A DNA stretch of 64,000 nucleotides from Bifidobacterium sp. ESL0790 (GTDB taxonomy: Bacteria; Actinomycetota; Actinomycetes; Actinomycetales; Bifidobacteriaceae). This document shows positions 35,208-44,499 of this stretch, in pieces (position 1 is the stretch's first letter; each line of letters opens with the position of its first letter). The stretch spans positions 310,001 through 374,000 of the forward strand of contig NZ_CP113915.1 in assembly GCF_029395435.1 (NCBI RefSeq), given 5' to 3'. Both the position numbers and the translations under genes were made by a program. The notes under the pieces are model-generated. The model was not told the origin of the DNA and ran no database searches. It saw only the letters and a list, made by a program, of their open reading frames with translations.

Positions 35208-36029
35208 CTACCGTCCGGCGCTGGCCTTGAGCAGCGCGTTGGTGAGGTATTTGCCGCCGGCCATCACGAACGGCGCGTAACGACGGCCCGGGGTGGGGCC
35301 CATGCGCCCGGAGGGGCCGGAGATGGAGATGGCCGCGATGACTTGGCCGGAGGCGTTGCGAATCGGTGCGGAGACCGAGCAGACGCCCTCCTCGCGCTCG
35401 TTGACCGAATCGGCCCAGCCGCGACGGCGCACGGAGGCCAATGTCGAAGTCGTGAATTTCGAGTGGCGCAGGCCTTGGTGCAGGCGTTCCGGGTCTTCCC
35501 AGGCCACGAGGATCTGCGCGGCGCTGCCCGCGTGCATGGAGAGCATGGCGCCCACGGGGATGGAGTCGTGCAGCCCGCTGGCCCGCTCCACGGCGGCGAT
35601 GCAGACGCGCTGCTCGCCCTGCCTGCGATAGATCTGGGCGGATTCGCCGGTGCGGTCGAGCAAGGTCTGCAGGATTGGGCCGGCGGCGGTCAACAAGCGG
35701 TCTTCTCCAGCCGCAGCCGCGAGTTCGGCGAATCTGGAGCCAAGCACGAAGCGGCCATGCTGGTCGCGCAAGACGAAACGATGACGCTCCAAGGCGATGG
35801 CCAGGCGGTGCGCGGTCGGACGCGCGAGCCCCGTGGCGGCCACGAGCTGGCCGAGCGTGGAAGGCCCGCTTTCCAGGGCCTCGAGAATCTTGACGGTCTT
35901 ATCGAGGACGCCGACGCCGGAATGAATCTCCTCATCAGGCGCGATGTCGCCGGTGATGGGGGTGCTGCGTTGCTTTTGCGCGGCATGGGGTTGCCGTGCC
36001 GGCCTGGAATCCTTCGATGCTGAGTTCAT
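35208..36029 (-). CDS. IclR-family regulator, LtbR/NdgR-like
   Basis: This 273-residue protein has an N-terminal winged helix (about 40-100: VLDKTVKILEALESGPSTLG, LARPTAHRLAIALERHRF) and the IclR effector domain (GESAQIYRRQGEQRVCIAAV; DSIPVGAMLSMHAGSAAQIL; ISISGPSGRMGP). In actinobacteria an IclR protein divergent from leuCD (LtbR in Corynebacterium, NdgR in Streptomyces) controls leucine and tryptophan biosynthesis genes; the same gene order here points to that role. TATAAT on the minus strand at 36043-36038 ends only 8 nt before the ATG at 36029, so the transcript may be leaderless or nearly so. The N-terminal 35 residues are a variable tail. Confidence 0.88.
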   Translation of the reverse strand: MNSASKDSRPARQPHAAQKQRSTPITGDIAPDEEIHSGVGVLDKTVKILEALESGPSTLGQLVAATGLARPTAHRLAIALERHRFVLRDQHGRFVLGSRFAELAAAAGEDRLLTAAGPILQTLLDRTGESAQIYRRQGEQRVCIAAVERASGLHDSIPVGAMLSMHAGSAAQILVAWEDPERLHQGLRHSKFTTSTLASVRRRGWADSVNEREEGVCSVSAPIRNASGQVIAAISISGPSGRMGPTPGRRYAPFVMAGGKYLTNALLKASAGR

Positions 36030-36037
36030 ACGCAATT

Positions 36038-36043
36038 ATTATA
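36038..36043 (-). promoter_or_regulatory. -10 element of the IclR regulator gene
   Basis: TATAAT on the minus strand ends 8 nt before the start codon of the regulator, so transcription would begin at or within a few bases of the ATG. The rest of the divergent region to the leuC start (36255) should hold the leuC promoter and the regulator site, which I could not define. Confidence 0.5.
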
Positions 36044-36254
36044 CAGATGCTTGGTTCGTCTCACATAGCGAAACGCCGATAAAACCCAGTTCCTAAGCCG
36101 TTTTGATGGACGTAAATGCCGCATCGTCTCATATTTCGAACCATTTGTGTCCACATTGTTGAACAACACCGATACTCGGAATTATGTAAGGCCACGAAAT
36201 CCGCGTGGCGTCATCTCCCGGGAGACGGCCCGGGGTTCTTTCGTAGGAGAGTGT

Positions 36255-37658
36255 ATGGCAAGCACATTGGCCGAAAAAGTATGGGCCGATCACCTCGTAC
36301 GGCAGGGGGAGAACGGCGCCCCCGACCTCATCTACATCGATCTCATGCTCATGCACGAGGTCACCAGCCCGCAGGCGTTCGAGGGCCTGCGACTGGCCGG
36401 GCGCAAACCGCGCCACACCGACCTGCTGATCGCCACCGAGGACCACAACACCCCGACCTTCAACATCGACCAGCCCAACCCCGACAAGGTCTCCGCCATC
36501 CAGCTCAACACCTTGGAGAAGAACTGCAAGGAGTTCGGCGTGCGGTTGCATCCGCTGGGCGACGCCGACCAGGGCATCGTCCACGCCTTCGCGCCCAACC
36601 TGGGGCTCACCCAGCCGGGCATGACCATCGTCTGCGGCGATTCCCACACCTCCACGCACGGCGCGTTCGGGGCGCTGGCCTTCGGCATCGGCACGAGCGA
36701 GGTCGAGCACGTGATGGCCACGCAGACCCTCTCGCTCAAGCCGTTCAAGACCATGGCGGTCAACGTCGAGGGCAAACTGCCCAAGGGCGTCACGGCCAAG
36801 GACATCATTCTCGCGATCATCGCCAAGATCGGCATCGGCGGCGGGCAGGGCCACGTCATCGAATACCGTGGCGAGGCCATCCGCTCGCTTTCGATGGACG
36901 CGCGCATGACCATCTGCAACATGTCGATCGAGGCCGGTGCCCGTGCGGGCATGATCGCGCCCGACGAGACCACCTTCGAGTACTTGAAGGGCCGCCCTCA
37001 CGCGCCGACCGGCGAGATGTGGGACCAGGCCGTGGCCTATTGGAAGACGCTTAAGACCGACGACGACGCGACCTTCGACAAGGAGGTCACCATCAACGCG
37101 GCCGACCTCGCGCCCTACGTCACCTGGGGCACCAACCCCGGGCAGGGCTCGCCGATCACCGCCGACGTGCCCGACCCGGCCGCCATCGCCGACGCCGAGG
37201 ACCGCCAGTCGGTCGAATCCGCGCTCGATTACATGGGCTTGAAGCCCGGCACGCCGATCAAATCGATTCCGGTGGACACCGTGTTCATCGGCTCCTGCAC
37301 CAACGGCCGCATCGAGGACCTGCGCGCCGCAGCGTCGGTGATGAAGGGCCATCACAAGGCCAAGTCCATCCACCGCGTGCTGGTGGTGCCCGCGTCGTCG
37401 CGCGCCCGCCTGCAGGCCGAAAAAGAGGGGCTCGACAAGGTCTTCGCGGACTTCGGGGCGGAATGGCGCAACGCCGGCTGCTCGATGTGCCTGGGGATGA
37501 ACCCGGACAAGCTGGTGCCGGGCGAGCGCTCGATCTCGACCTCGAACCGCAACTTCGAAGGCCGCCAGGGCAAAGGAGGCCGCACCCATCTGGCCTCGCC
37601 GCTGGTCGCCGCCGCTACAGCCATCCGCGGCACGATCTCGAGTCCCGCCGATCTGTGA
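36255..37658 (+). CDS. leuC: 3-Isopropylmalate dehydratase large subunit
   Basis: This is the [4Fe-4S] subunit of isopropylmalate isomerase, which interconverts 2- and 3-isopropylmalate in leucine biosynthesis. The 467-residue protein has the aconitase-family blocks [29 protein letters not shown] and FIGSCTNGR (Cys near 346), and the paired cluster cysteines in [10 protein letters not shown] (near 409 and 412). AGGAGAGTGT precedes the ATG at 36255. leuD follows about 100 bp later, with a hairpin between. It is divergent from an LtbR-like regulator that probably represses it. Confidence 0.95.
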   Translation: MASTLAEKVWADHLVRQGENGAPDLIYIDLMLMHEVTSPQAFEGLRLAGRKPRHTDLLIATEDHNTPTFNIDQPNPDKVSAIQLNTLEKNCKEFGVRLHPLGDADQGIVHAFAPNLGLTQPGMTIVCGDSHTSTHGAFGALAFGIGTSEVEHVMATQTLSLKPFKTMAVNVEGKLPKGVTAKDIILAIIAKIGIGGGQGHVIEYRGEAIRSLSMDARMTICNMSIEAGARAGMIAPDETTFEYLKGRPHAPTGEMWDQAVAYWKTLKTDDDATFDKEVTINAADLAPYVTWGTNPGQGSPITADVPDPAAIADAEDRQSVESALDYMGLKPGTPIKSIPVDTVFIGSCTNGRIEDLRAAASVMKGHHKAKSIHRVLVVPASSRARLQAEKEGLDKVFADFGAEWRNAGCSMCLGMNPDKLVPGERSISTSNRNFEGRQGKGGRTHLASPLVAAATAIRGTISSPADL

Positions 37659-37666
37659 TGCATCTC

Positions 37667-37713
37667 TGCACGTTTTCCATTGCCGAAAGCGATTCGGTGA
37701 TGGAAAATGTGCA
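37667..37713 (+). terminator. Hairpin between leuC and leuD
   Basis: The 14-bp arms TGCACGTTTTCCAT (37667-37680) and ATGGAAAATGTGCA (37700-37713) pair with one G-T, and an inner CCGAA/TTCGG hairpin continues the stem. There is no T-tract, so it may modulate the leuC/leuD ratio rather than stop transcription. Confidence 0.55.
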
Positions 37714-37762
37714 GGGACTCCAGTGAAGCCAGTGAATGTACGTGTTTAAGAAGGAAATTGTT

Positions 37763-38440
37763 ATGGAGAAACTTACTGTGGTGACCGGCGTGGGCGTGCC
37801 GCTTCGCCGATCGAACGTCGATACCGACCAGATCATCCCGGCCGTCTTTTTGAAGCGCGTGACCAAGACCGGTTTCGAGGACGCGCTGTTCTACGCGTGG
37901 CGCCGCGACCCTGATTTCGTGCTCAACAAGCCCGAGTATGCCAAGGGGCAGATTCTCGTGGCCGGGCCCGATTTCGGCATCGGCTCCTCGCGTGAGCACG
38001 CCGTGTGGGCGCTCAAGGATTATGGTTTCAAAGTGGTCATCAGCCCGCGCTTCGCCGACATCTTCTATGGCAACACCGCCAAGAACGGCGTGCTGGCCGC
38101 GATCATGCCGCAGGAGAGCGTCGAGCTGCTCTGGAAGCTGCTTGAGGAGGAGCCCGGCCGTTCGATGACCGTCGACTTGAAGGAGCGCACGGTGACCTGC
38201 GGCGACGTGACGCTGCCTTTCGAGGTCAACGATTACACGCGTTGGCGCCTGATGAACGGCTACGACGACATCGACCTGACGCTGCAGCACGAGGACGACA
38301 TCGCCGCCTACGAGAAGATGCGCGCCCAGCGCTTCCCGTTCAAGCCCAAGACGCTGCCGGCCAAGCACGCCCCCGAGGAGCCGGTCAGCTCCGCGCCTGA
38401 AGTGGACGATTCGAGCTGGGCAGGACCGATAAAGGCATAG
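37763..38440 (+). CDS. leuD: 3-Isopropylmalate dehydratase small subunit
   Basis: This swivel-domain subunit partners LeuC. The 225-residue protein has [16 protein letters not shown] near the start, [20 protein letters not shown] (the substrate-binding GSSREHA block) and [30 protein letters not shown] precedes the ATG. A C-terminal extension of about 25 residues after FPFKPKT is variable in the family. The stop codon lies inside the terminator hairpin at 38434-38456. The last seven codons including the stop are duplicated about 110 bp downstream. Confidence 0.94.
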   Translation: MEKLTVVTGVGVPLRRSNVDTDQIIPAVFLKRVTKTGFEDALFYAWRRDPDFVLNKPEYAKGQILVAGPDFGIGSSREHAVWALKDYGFKVVISPRFADIFYGNTAKNGVLAAIMPQESVELLWKLLEEEPGRSMTVDLKERTVTCGDVTLPFEVNDYTRWRLMNGYDDIDLTLQHEDDIAAYEKMRAQRFPFKPKTLPAKHAPEEPVSSAPEVDDSSWAGPIKA

Positions 38441-38456
38441 CCCAGTGGGCTATGCC
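38434..38456 (+). terminator. Terminator overlapping the leuD stop codon
   Basis: GGCATAGCCC (38434-38443) and GGGCTATGCC (38447-38456) pair perfectly over 10 bp with a 3-nt loop. The leuD stop TAG at 38438-38440 is in the left arm. Confidence 0.6.
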
Positions 38457-38529
38457 TCGGCCCTGCGTGAGCGGAATCGCGAACTAGGAATTGAGTCCGT
38501 CCCGAATGGGGCGGTCTCTAATTGCAGGA

Positions 38530-38550
38530 CAGGACCGATAAAGGCATAGC
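38530..38550 (+). repeat. Duplicated 21-bp copy of the leuD 3' end
   Basis: The 21 bp at 38530-38550 are identical to 38421-38441, which encode the last residues and stop of leuD. The right arm of the terminator hairpin was not copied. Confidence 0.8.
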
Positions 38551-38575
38551 TGATTTTTGAGTTCGGACAATATGT

Positions 38576-38614
38576 CGGGCCTCCTTCCTGTTGAATCGAC
38601 AGGATGGAGGCCCG
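38576..38614. terminator. Hairpin after the oxidoreductase gene
   Basis: The arms 38576-38591 and 38599-38614 pair over 16 positions with one T-T mismatch around a 7-nt loop. It lies about 30 bp beyond the stop of the minus-strand oxidoreductase gene. Confidence 0.65.
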
Positions 38615-38642
38615 AATGTTTCTCAGTGCAGCTGAATCGTAC

Positions 38643-39632
38643 TCAGAAGTTCATGCTGAGCGCGATCTTGCCCTGCGGGTGGTTGCGCACGGCGAATTCG
38701 ATGGCCTCGGCGATATCGGTGATGGCGAAGGTCTTGTCGATCACCGGCGTGATGGCCTTGCTTTCGGCGAGTTCCTTGATATAGGGATATTCCTTCTTCA
38801 TCTGCGCGAACCCAATGCTGCGCAGCGATTTGCCGGTGCCTTCGAAACACTCCTTGCCGCGCTGCCTGGCCTCGCCCGACTGCTGCATGCCGCCGACCGG
38901 AATGTAGACGCCACCGTCGGCGAGCAGGTCGCGGTACTGCTCGAGCGTCGCGTAACCATTCACGGCGAGGATGCAATCGTAGCGGTCGCTTGACTTGGTG
39001 AAGTCTTCCTTGGTGTAATCGATGACCTTGTCCGCGCCGAACTTCTTCACCAGTTCGATGTTGTGGGTGCTGCACACCGCGGTCACCTTGGCGCCGAACG
39101 CCTTCGCGACCTGCAAAGTGAAAAGGCCTACACCACCGGTGGCGCCGTTGATGAGCACGCTTTGCCCCGGCTTCACGTCCCCAAGACGCACTTCGCTCAG
39201 CGCGACCTGCGCCGCGGCGGGCAACGTGGCCGCCTCCTCGAAGGTCAGGTTTTCCGGCTTCAGGTAGAGGTCGCCGTCGTTGATGACCGCGTATTCCGCC
39301 CACGCGCCGATGAGCATCGGGGTGGCGCCGAAGACCTCGTCCCCAGGCTTCACATCGGTGACGTCGCTGCCGACCTCTTCGACCACGCCGGCGACATCGA
39401 CGCCCAGCACCTTGCCCAGCGCGTGGATGACGTTCTCGTCCATGTTGCGCATCATCGGGCTCATCTCCTTGCCCATCACCGGCTCGATGAAGCGCATGTA
39501 GTCGGCGAGGTTGAGCGATGAGGCCTTCACCCGCACCAGAATCTGGTTGTCGGCCGGAGTGGGACGTGCGGTCTCCTCAACGGCGAGTGAGTCTTTCGGA
39601 GCGCCGAAATCCTTGTATACGATGCCTTTCAT
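38643..39632 (-). CDS. Zinc-free MDR alcohol dehydrogenase / quinone oxidoreductase
   Basis: This 329-residue NAD(P)H-dependent oxidoreductase of the medium-chain dehydrogenase family is quinone-oxidoreductase-like. It begins MKGIVYKDFGAP, has VKASSLNLADYMRF and VDVAGVVEEVGSDV, and a Rossmann nucleotide site SVLINGATGGVGLFTLQVAK (AxxGxxG form). The catalytic zinc ligands of true alcohol dehydrogenases are absent. AAAGGACATCCC precedes the ATG at 39632. It is a single gene with a terminator at 38576-38614. Substrate is unknown; quinones or enones are typical for the family. Confidence 0.88.
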   Translation of the reverse strand: MKGIVYKDFGAPKDSLAVEETARPTPADNQILVRVKASSLNLADYMRFIEPVMGKEMSPMMRNMDENVIHALGKVLGVDVAGVVEEVGSDVTDVKPGDEVFGATPMLIGAWAEYAVINDGDLYLKPENLTFEEAATLPAAAQVALSEVRLGDVKPGQSVLINGATGGVGLFTLQVAKAFGAKVTAVCSTHNIELVKKFGADKVIDYTKEDFTKSSDRYDCILAVNGYATLEQYRDLLADGGVYIPVGGMQQSGEARQRGKECFEGTGKSLRSIGFAQMKKEYPYIKELAESKAITPVIDKTFAITDIAEAIEFAVRNHPQGKIALSMNF

Positions 39633-39902
39633 GGGATGTCCTTTCGTTGGGGGCTGACAATATTCGAGGATGTTCGCAGGGGTTTGGTCTGTTGTTTCCT
39701 GTCTTATCCGGACTGCGTATTGCGGTCTGAAACCGGGCCAATCACTGATGGATATATTATCCCACCAATCCCACATCTCCCTGGCCGAAACGATTCGTGC
39801 ACAGACCGCGCCGATAGTGGGATGGGGCCGCCGCATCGCGGGCGAATAACCTATAATGGAGCAGAACCGACAATGTGCTTAGAAAATGGTGAAGGAGCTG
39901 TT

Positions 39903-40181
39903 ATGGCTGACGCAGTGGTTTTGATCAATACCGAGTCCGACAAGGTCTCTCAGGTCGCGCAGAAGATCGTCGAGATCAAGGGCGTCACGCGCGTCTACTC
40001 CGTGGCCGGCGACGTCGACCTGGTCGCCCTGGTGCACACCGCCGAGTTCGACCAGCTCGCCGAGGTCATCCCCGGCAAAATCGCCGCCGTCGAGGGCGTG
40101 GCCACCACGCAGACCCTCATGGCCTTCCGCCAGTATTCCGCGCAGGAGGACGCCGCCGCCTTCGACCTTGGCATGGACTGA
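39903..40181 (+). CDS. Stand-alone Lrp/AsnC ligand-binding (RAM) domain protein
   Basis: This 92-residue protein consists only of the Lrp/AsnC effector domain: DAVVLINTESDKVSQVAQKI, GVTRVYSVAGDVDLVALVHT and a C-terminal acidic tail. There is no helix-turn-helix. Such small RAM-domain proteins occur across actinobacteria and are thought to bind amino acids or to assemble with full-length Lrp proteins, but their function is not settled. GAAGGAGCTGTT directly before the ATG supports the start. It is a single gene, followed by about 450 bp without a gene. Confidence 0.88.
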   Translation: MADAVVLINTESDKVSQVAQKIVEIKGVTRVYSVAGDVDLVALVHTAEFDQLAEVIPGKIAAVEGVATTQTLMAFRQYSAQEDAAAFDLGMD

Positions 40182-40628
40182 GGCCGTTGCCGGAGTTTGG
40201 TTGCGCGGAGGTTCGGGTGTCCGAATAGCCGAGGAAATCGAAAGATTGGATATCTAAGGCCTAAGTGGTTCCGGGTCTTACGTTTATCCTACATTCTCGG
40301 CGTTTCCTGATATCACCAACAACAAGGGTGATTGGTGAAAAATCTTCGGACGGATGAATGTCTGGAAAATGGCTTAAACGCAAGGTTTCACGTGGGTCGG
40401 ATATCACTGTATCGCGCCGAATATCAGGCTATTGCGGTATCGCTTTTCGTGATGGGCATTTCGGTGAAAGTGTCGCGTTATTTGCTTGCGGCGCATTTCG
40501 GCGTTGCTTCACCGACCCACCACAACCTCTATGGCACACTGTTTGGTATCGACCCGCCGCCGGCAGCCGGATATGGAATATATTGACGCGCTTGGTAGCA
40601 TGGTGAAGACGATGAAAGAGGAAATCTT
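40182..40628. other. Intergenic region upstream of murA
   Basis: These 447 bp contain no convincing gene. Short ORFs here (for example 40332-40586) lack ribosome sites and recognisable composition. The region probably holds the murA promoter. I see no repeat or riboswitch-like structure. Confidence 0.4.
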
Positions 40629-41954
40629 ATGGCCGAAGGAACGCAAGACGTATTGCATGTCGAGGGTGGCAAGCCCCTGCACGGCACGATCAAGGTGCGT
40701 GGAGCGAAGAATTTCGTAAGCAAGGCGATGGTGGCGGCGCTGCTGGCACCGGGCGTCTCCGTGTTGCGCAACGTGCCGGAGATCCGCGACGTTCACGTGG
40801 TCTCCGACCTGCTGCGGCTGCACGGCGCAAGCGTTGACTTCAATGGCAAGACCGGTGAGCTCAAGATCGACGCCACCAACGTGCGCCTGGCCGACGTGGC
40901 CGATGTCGACACGCTTTCCGGCTCGTCGCGCATCCCGATTCTCTTCTCCGGCCCGCTGCTGCACCGTTTGGGCGAGGCCTTCATTCCCGCGCTCGGCGGC
41001 TGCAACATCGGCGGCCGGCCTATCGACTTCCACCTCGACACGCTGCGCAAGTTGGGCGCCAACGTCGACAAGGAGCACAGCGACGGCATCCACATCACCG
41101 CGCCCGACGGCCTGCATGGCGCGAAGATCCACCTGCCGTATCCGTCCGTCGGCGCCACCGAGCAGACCCTGCTCGCCGCCGTTCAGGCCGAGGGTAAGAC
41201 CGAGCTCTCTGGCGCGGCCACCGAGCCCGAGATCATGGACCTCGTGGCCGTGCTGCAGAAGATGGGCGCGATCATCTCCGTCGACGTCGACCGCACCTTC
41301 CGCATCGAGGGCGTCAAGGAGCTCAAGGGCTTCACCCACACCTCGCTGACCGACCGCATTGAGGCCGCATCATGGGCCTCGGCCGCGCTCGCCACGCATG
41401 GTGACATTTTCGTCAAGGGTGCCACGCAGCCCGAGATGATGACTTTCCTGAACGTCTTCCGCAAGATCGGCGGCGAGTTCGACGTCACGGACGAGGGCAT
41501 CCGTTTCTGGCACCCGGGCGGGGATCTCAAACCCGTCGCCATCGAGACCGACGTGCACCCCGGCTTCATGACCGACTGGCAGCAGCCGCTCGTCGTGGCG
41601 CTCACCCAAGCCAACGGCCTCTCGATCGTGCACGAGACCGTCTACGAGAACCGCTTCGGCTTCACCAAGCCGCTGGTGCAGATGGGCGCGACCATCCAGC
41701 TCTATCGCGAGTGCCTGGGCAGCCTGCCGTGCCGCTTCCAGCAGCGCAACTACAAGCATTCCGCCGTCATCTTCGGGCCCACCCCGCTGACTGGCCAAGA
41801 CATCGACGTGCCGGATCTGCGCGGCGGCTTCAGCCACCTCATCGCGGCGCTCGCGGCCAAGGGCCCGTCGAACGTGCAGGGCATCAGCCTCATCGACCGC
41901 GGCTACGCCGACTTCCGCGGCAAGCTCACCGCCCTCGGCGCCGACATCGACTAA
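40629..41954 (+). CDS. murA: UDP-N-acetylglucosamine 1-carboxyvinyltransferase
   Basis: This enzyme transfers enolpyruvate from PEP to UDP-GlcNAc, the first committed step of peptidoglycan synthesis, in the cytoplasm. The 441-residue protein has the active-site lysine and asparagine in VRGAKNFVSK (K27, N28), and the fosfomycin-target cysteine C125 in ALGGCNIGGRPIDFH. The expected TDWQQPLVVALTQA and DLRGGFSHLIAALAA segments are also present. Presence of Cys125 suggests fosfomycin can react with the enzyme. The ATG at 40629 is preceded by GAGGAAATCTT. It ends convergently with an MFS gene in a shared hairpin. Confidence 0.94.
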   Translation: MAEGTQDVLHVEGGKPLHGTIKVRGAKNFVSKAMVAALLAPGVSVLRNVPEIRDVHVVSDLLRLHGASVDFNGKTGELKIDATNVRLADVADVDTLSGSSRIPILFSGPLLHRLGEAFIPALGGCNIGGRPIDFHLDTLRKLGANVDKEHSDGIHITAPDGLHGAKIHLPYPSVGATEQTLLAAVQAEGKTELSGAATEPEIMDLVAVLQKMGAIISVDVDRTFRIEGVKELKGFTHTSLTDRIEAASWASAALATHGDIFVKGATQPEMMTFLNVFRKIGGEFDVTDEGIRFWHPGGDLKPVAIETDVHPGFMTDWQQPLVVALTQANGLSIVHETVYENRFGFTKPLVQMGATIQLYRECLGSLPCRFQQRNYKHSAVIFGPTPLTGQDIDVPDLRGGFSHLIAALAAKGPSNVQGISLIDRGYADFRGKLTALGADID

Positions 41955-42049
41955 ATTTCTACGCACGCACTAACTCAAGAATCGACAAGCGAACCCTTGC
42001 GATTCATGCGGTTTCTTTTGGGAACCGTGGGTTGGTGCGTGCGTAATTT
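41954..42049. terminator. Shared terminator of murA and the convergent MFS gene
   Basis: ACGCACGCAC (41961-41970) pairs with GTGCGTGCGT (42035-42044), and the flanking AAATT/AATTT extends the stem to the two stop codons. The left A-rich and right T-rich ends suit termination in both directions. Confidence 0.6.
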
Positions 42050-43406
42050 ATTTCTCGACGAAGTGAATGAAGACCCGTGCCGAGAGGACGACCATGATGG
42101 CGATGCCGGCGGCGCTCAGCCGTGCGGGCCATTGGGGCGCCAGGCGGTCGTAGGCGAGTCCATACGCCAGTTGGCCTAGGGGCTGGCCCGCCGTGACGAA
42201 GCTGGAGAGCAGGGCGAGCACCTTCCCGGTCAGTTCCGGCGGTGTGGCCAGCTGGATGGCGGGGATGCTGGTGAGGTTGGTGAAGGCGGCGGCGATGGTG
42301 CTGCAGCACATCGTGCCAACGATGATGGCGAGTCTTGCGCCGTTCGAAATCGGCAATATGAAAGCGATGCCACAGGGGATGATGGTCGCCGCCAAGGCGA
42401 GGCAGGTGACGGGGAACCGCTTGATGGAAAGATGGGCGGCGAACGCTCCCGCGACGATGGCGCCCAACAGTCCGGCCACGCCGACCAGCCCGTCGCAAGT
42501 CCCGTAGACGGCGGCGTTGAACCCGAGGTTGTTGCGCACCATATAGGGGAAGCCGACCCCGGAGTAGCCGATGGTGAAGAAGTTCAGCAGGGTCGCCGTG
42601 GCCATGAGTTTGAGGACGCTGGGGCGATCGTGGGTGAGGAATCGCCAGGCGGCCTTGGCGTCGTCGAGCGGCGTGGGGAGTGGCGGATTCGCTGGAAGTT
42701 CTGGCGTTGATGAATCGAGATGCTCGAGGTTCCGACATTGCTCTTTGTTGGCTTCGAGGGCACTGATTTGCTGGTCTTGTATATTCCTTGGGTTGCTGAG
42801 TTTCAGGAAACATTCGGCGATGGCGGCGGTGGAGAAGCACGCGATGGTGATGACCAGCGTCGGTCGAATGCCAACTGCCGCATAGAGGATGCCGCCAAGG
42901 AACGAGGGCAGCAGCGAGGCCAGTTGCTGCATTTGATTGACCACTGCCATACCGCGGCGCAGCAGGGTTTCGTCGGCCGTCCCCACGATTTGAGGCAGCG
43001 CGGCCTGCACGGTCGGTGTTTCGAATGAGTCGAATACCGCGAGTGTGACCATCAGCGCTCCGACCGCCACGATGTTGAACGCTGATGCGGCCGCGAAATA
43101 GAAGGTCGCCGCCAAAGTTACCAATCCTGAGAGCGTGTCGAGCCCGACCATGACCGTGCGGCGGTTGACGCGGTCGGCCATGATGCCGCCGAACGGTGAG
43201 CAGATGATGGTCGGCACGACGGAGACGGCGAGCAGCGTGGCGAAGATCGTCGCCGAACCGGTCTCGTCAAGCACCCACATCGACATCGCGAAGCGCAACG
43301 TCATATTGCCGAAAAGCGAGAGCCCCTGGCCTGCGACAAGCAGGACGAAGTTCGGTTTCAGCAGAGGGGAACGCTTTGGCGAGGATGCTAAGTGGTGGTT
43401 TCTCAT
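42048..43406 (-). CDS. MFS efflux transporter (DHA/macrolide-efflux-like)
   Basis: This 452-residue 12-helix transporter is of the drug or siderophore exporter type: PNFVLLVAGQGLSLFGNMTL, then the motif GGIMADRVNRRTVMVGLD and FDSFETPTVQAALPQIV, which resemble Mef-type macrolide exporters and EntS. A hydrophilic central loop of about 60 residues is unusual in length. A palindromic site ATACCGACCGGCGGTAT lies 20 bp upstream of the start, and a TetR gene lies upstream on the same strand with the same site at its own promoter. The pump is therefore probably repressed by that regulator. The exported compound is unknown. Confidence 0.85.
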   Translation of the reverse strand: MRNHHLASSPKRSPLLKPNFVLLVAGQGLSLFGNMTLRFAMSMWVLDETGSATIFATLLAVSVVPTIICSPFGGIMADRVNRRTVMVGLDTLSGLVTLAATFYFAAASAFNIVAVGALMVTLAVFDSFETPTVQAALPQIVGTADETLLRRGMAVVNQMQQLASLLPSFLGGILYAAVGIRPTLVITIACFSTAAIAECFLKLSNPRNIQDQQISALEANKEQCRNLEHLDSSTPELPANPPLPTPLDDAKAAWRFLTHDRPSVLKLMATATLLNFFTIGYSGVGFPYMVRNNLGFNAAVYGTCDGLVGVAGLLGAIVAGAFAAHLSIKRFPVTCLALAATIIPCGIAFILPISNGARLAIIVGTMCCSTIAAAFTNLTSIPAIQLATPPELTGKVLALLSSFVTAGQPLGQLAYGLAYDRLAPQWPARLSAAGIAIMVVLSARVFIHFVEK

Positions 43407-43426
43407 GGTGTCACGCTTTCTTTATA

Positions 43427-43443
43427 ATACCGACCGGCGGTAT
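43427..43443. promoter_or_regulatory. TetR operator upstream of the MFS efflux gene
   Basis: ATACCGACCGGCGGTAT is a near-perfect palindrome 20 bp before the MFS start codon, where it would cover the transcription start. It differs in two central bases from the site at 44500-44516. Confidence 0.75.
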
Positions 43444-43705
43444 GTAAATGGATGAACAATGCGGTACTCAATACAGGGGTGAAGCTCTATCGGGTTAGTG
43501 TTACTTGGCGTGTTAGGACAGCCTGTTTAGCTGGGTGTCGCGTGCCGGCTCAAGTGAGACTGGCGAATTACGCAGGGCACCCGTGAGAACAGGCGTGATC
43601 TCGTGCGAGTTCAGGTGGGCCGGCCCTTTCTTGAGGAAGTGCACGACGAGCCGAACGTGCCGCGCCTTGTGCTGTTGGCTTTCTGACGGTGCAAAGAACG
43701 AGTTC

Positions 43706-44446
43706 CTAAGCATCGATTTTTTCGCTGCCACTTGCGCTCGATTCTTTCGGTTTTGCTTTGCCTTTTCTCGGTCCGGTCTTGTCTGCCGTCTCCGTTCCGC
43801 TCGCCGTAATCATAGCGGTGACGGCTTCGGTGACATTGGCGATGAGCGCGGCATCGAAGAGGCGCAGACCGAGGGCGTCGAGCATGATGCCGATGCACTC
43901 GATGCGCTCGCGCAGCTGCGAGGGGGTGGCCGGGTAGATGGATGGGATGAGCCACAGGTTGGTGAGCATCGCCAGCAGTTCGGCGACCTGCTGCGGGTGG
44001 TTGGTGACGATTGAGCCGTCGTCGATGCCCTCGTCGATGAACCGACGCCATTGCGAGGGTAGTTGTCGCGCCCAGAAGAGGATGCTGTCGCGCAAAATCT
44101 GTGGATCGGTGAGGTTGGGGGTGAATAGGCCGGTGATTTTCATATGCCCCATGTCCTCGTCGCTGGTCCACATGTATTCGTAGATCTTTTGCAGGCCGCT
44201 CAGGTCGTCGCGCTTGTCGATTTCGTCGAAGCGCGCCATGGTCTTGGTGTCATCTCGCTTGCCAATGGCGTCCAAGATGGCCTTTTTGGAATCAAAATGG
44301 TGGTAGATGGCGCCTTTCGAGAGGTCGCCGAGCTCGTTCAGGATGTCTTGGATGGAGGTCTTCTCGTAACCTTTCGTGAGGAACAGCTTCTGCGCGGCGT
44401 CGAGGATGCGGCGCTCCGTGATTTCCGGGTGTGCGTTGCGTGCCAT
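43706..44446 (-). CDS. TetR-family repressor of the efflux gene
   Basis: This 246-residue protein has the TetR helix-turn-helix in its first 50 residues (ITERRILDAAQKLFLTKGYE, TSIQDILNELGDLSKGAIYHHF). A helical effector domain and a Lys/Ser/Glu-rich tail of about 25 residues follow. AAAGGAGGCCGCAG precedes the ATG at 44446. The palindrome ATACCGACGGTCGGTAT lies about 55 bp upstream, and the matching site lies in front of the downstream MFS gene, so it should control both itself and the pump. The inducer is unknown. Confidence 0.9.
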   Translation of the reverse strand: MARNAHPEITERRILDAAQKLFLTKGYEKTSIQDILNELGDLSKGAIYHHFDSKKAILDAIGKRDDTKTMARFDEIDKRDDLSGLQKIYEYMWTSDEDMGHMKITGLFTPNLTDPQILRDSILFWARQLPSQWRRFIDEGIDDGSIVTNHPQQVAELLAMLTNLWLIPSIYPATPSQLRERIECIGIMLDALGLRLFDAALIANVTEAVTAMITASGTETADKTGPRKGKAKPKESSASGSEKIDA

Positions 44447-44499
44447 CTGCGGCCTCCTTTGGGGCGAAATCAAATCTCATTTCCTGCTGACAAGTATAC

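Noticed and set aside
40332-40586. Overlapping ORFs of about 80 codons upstream of murA
   Set aside because: No ribosome site, several competing frames, and no conserved-looking segment.
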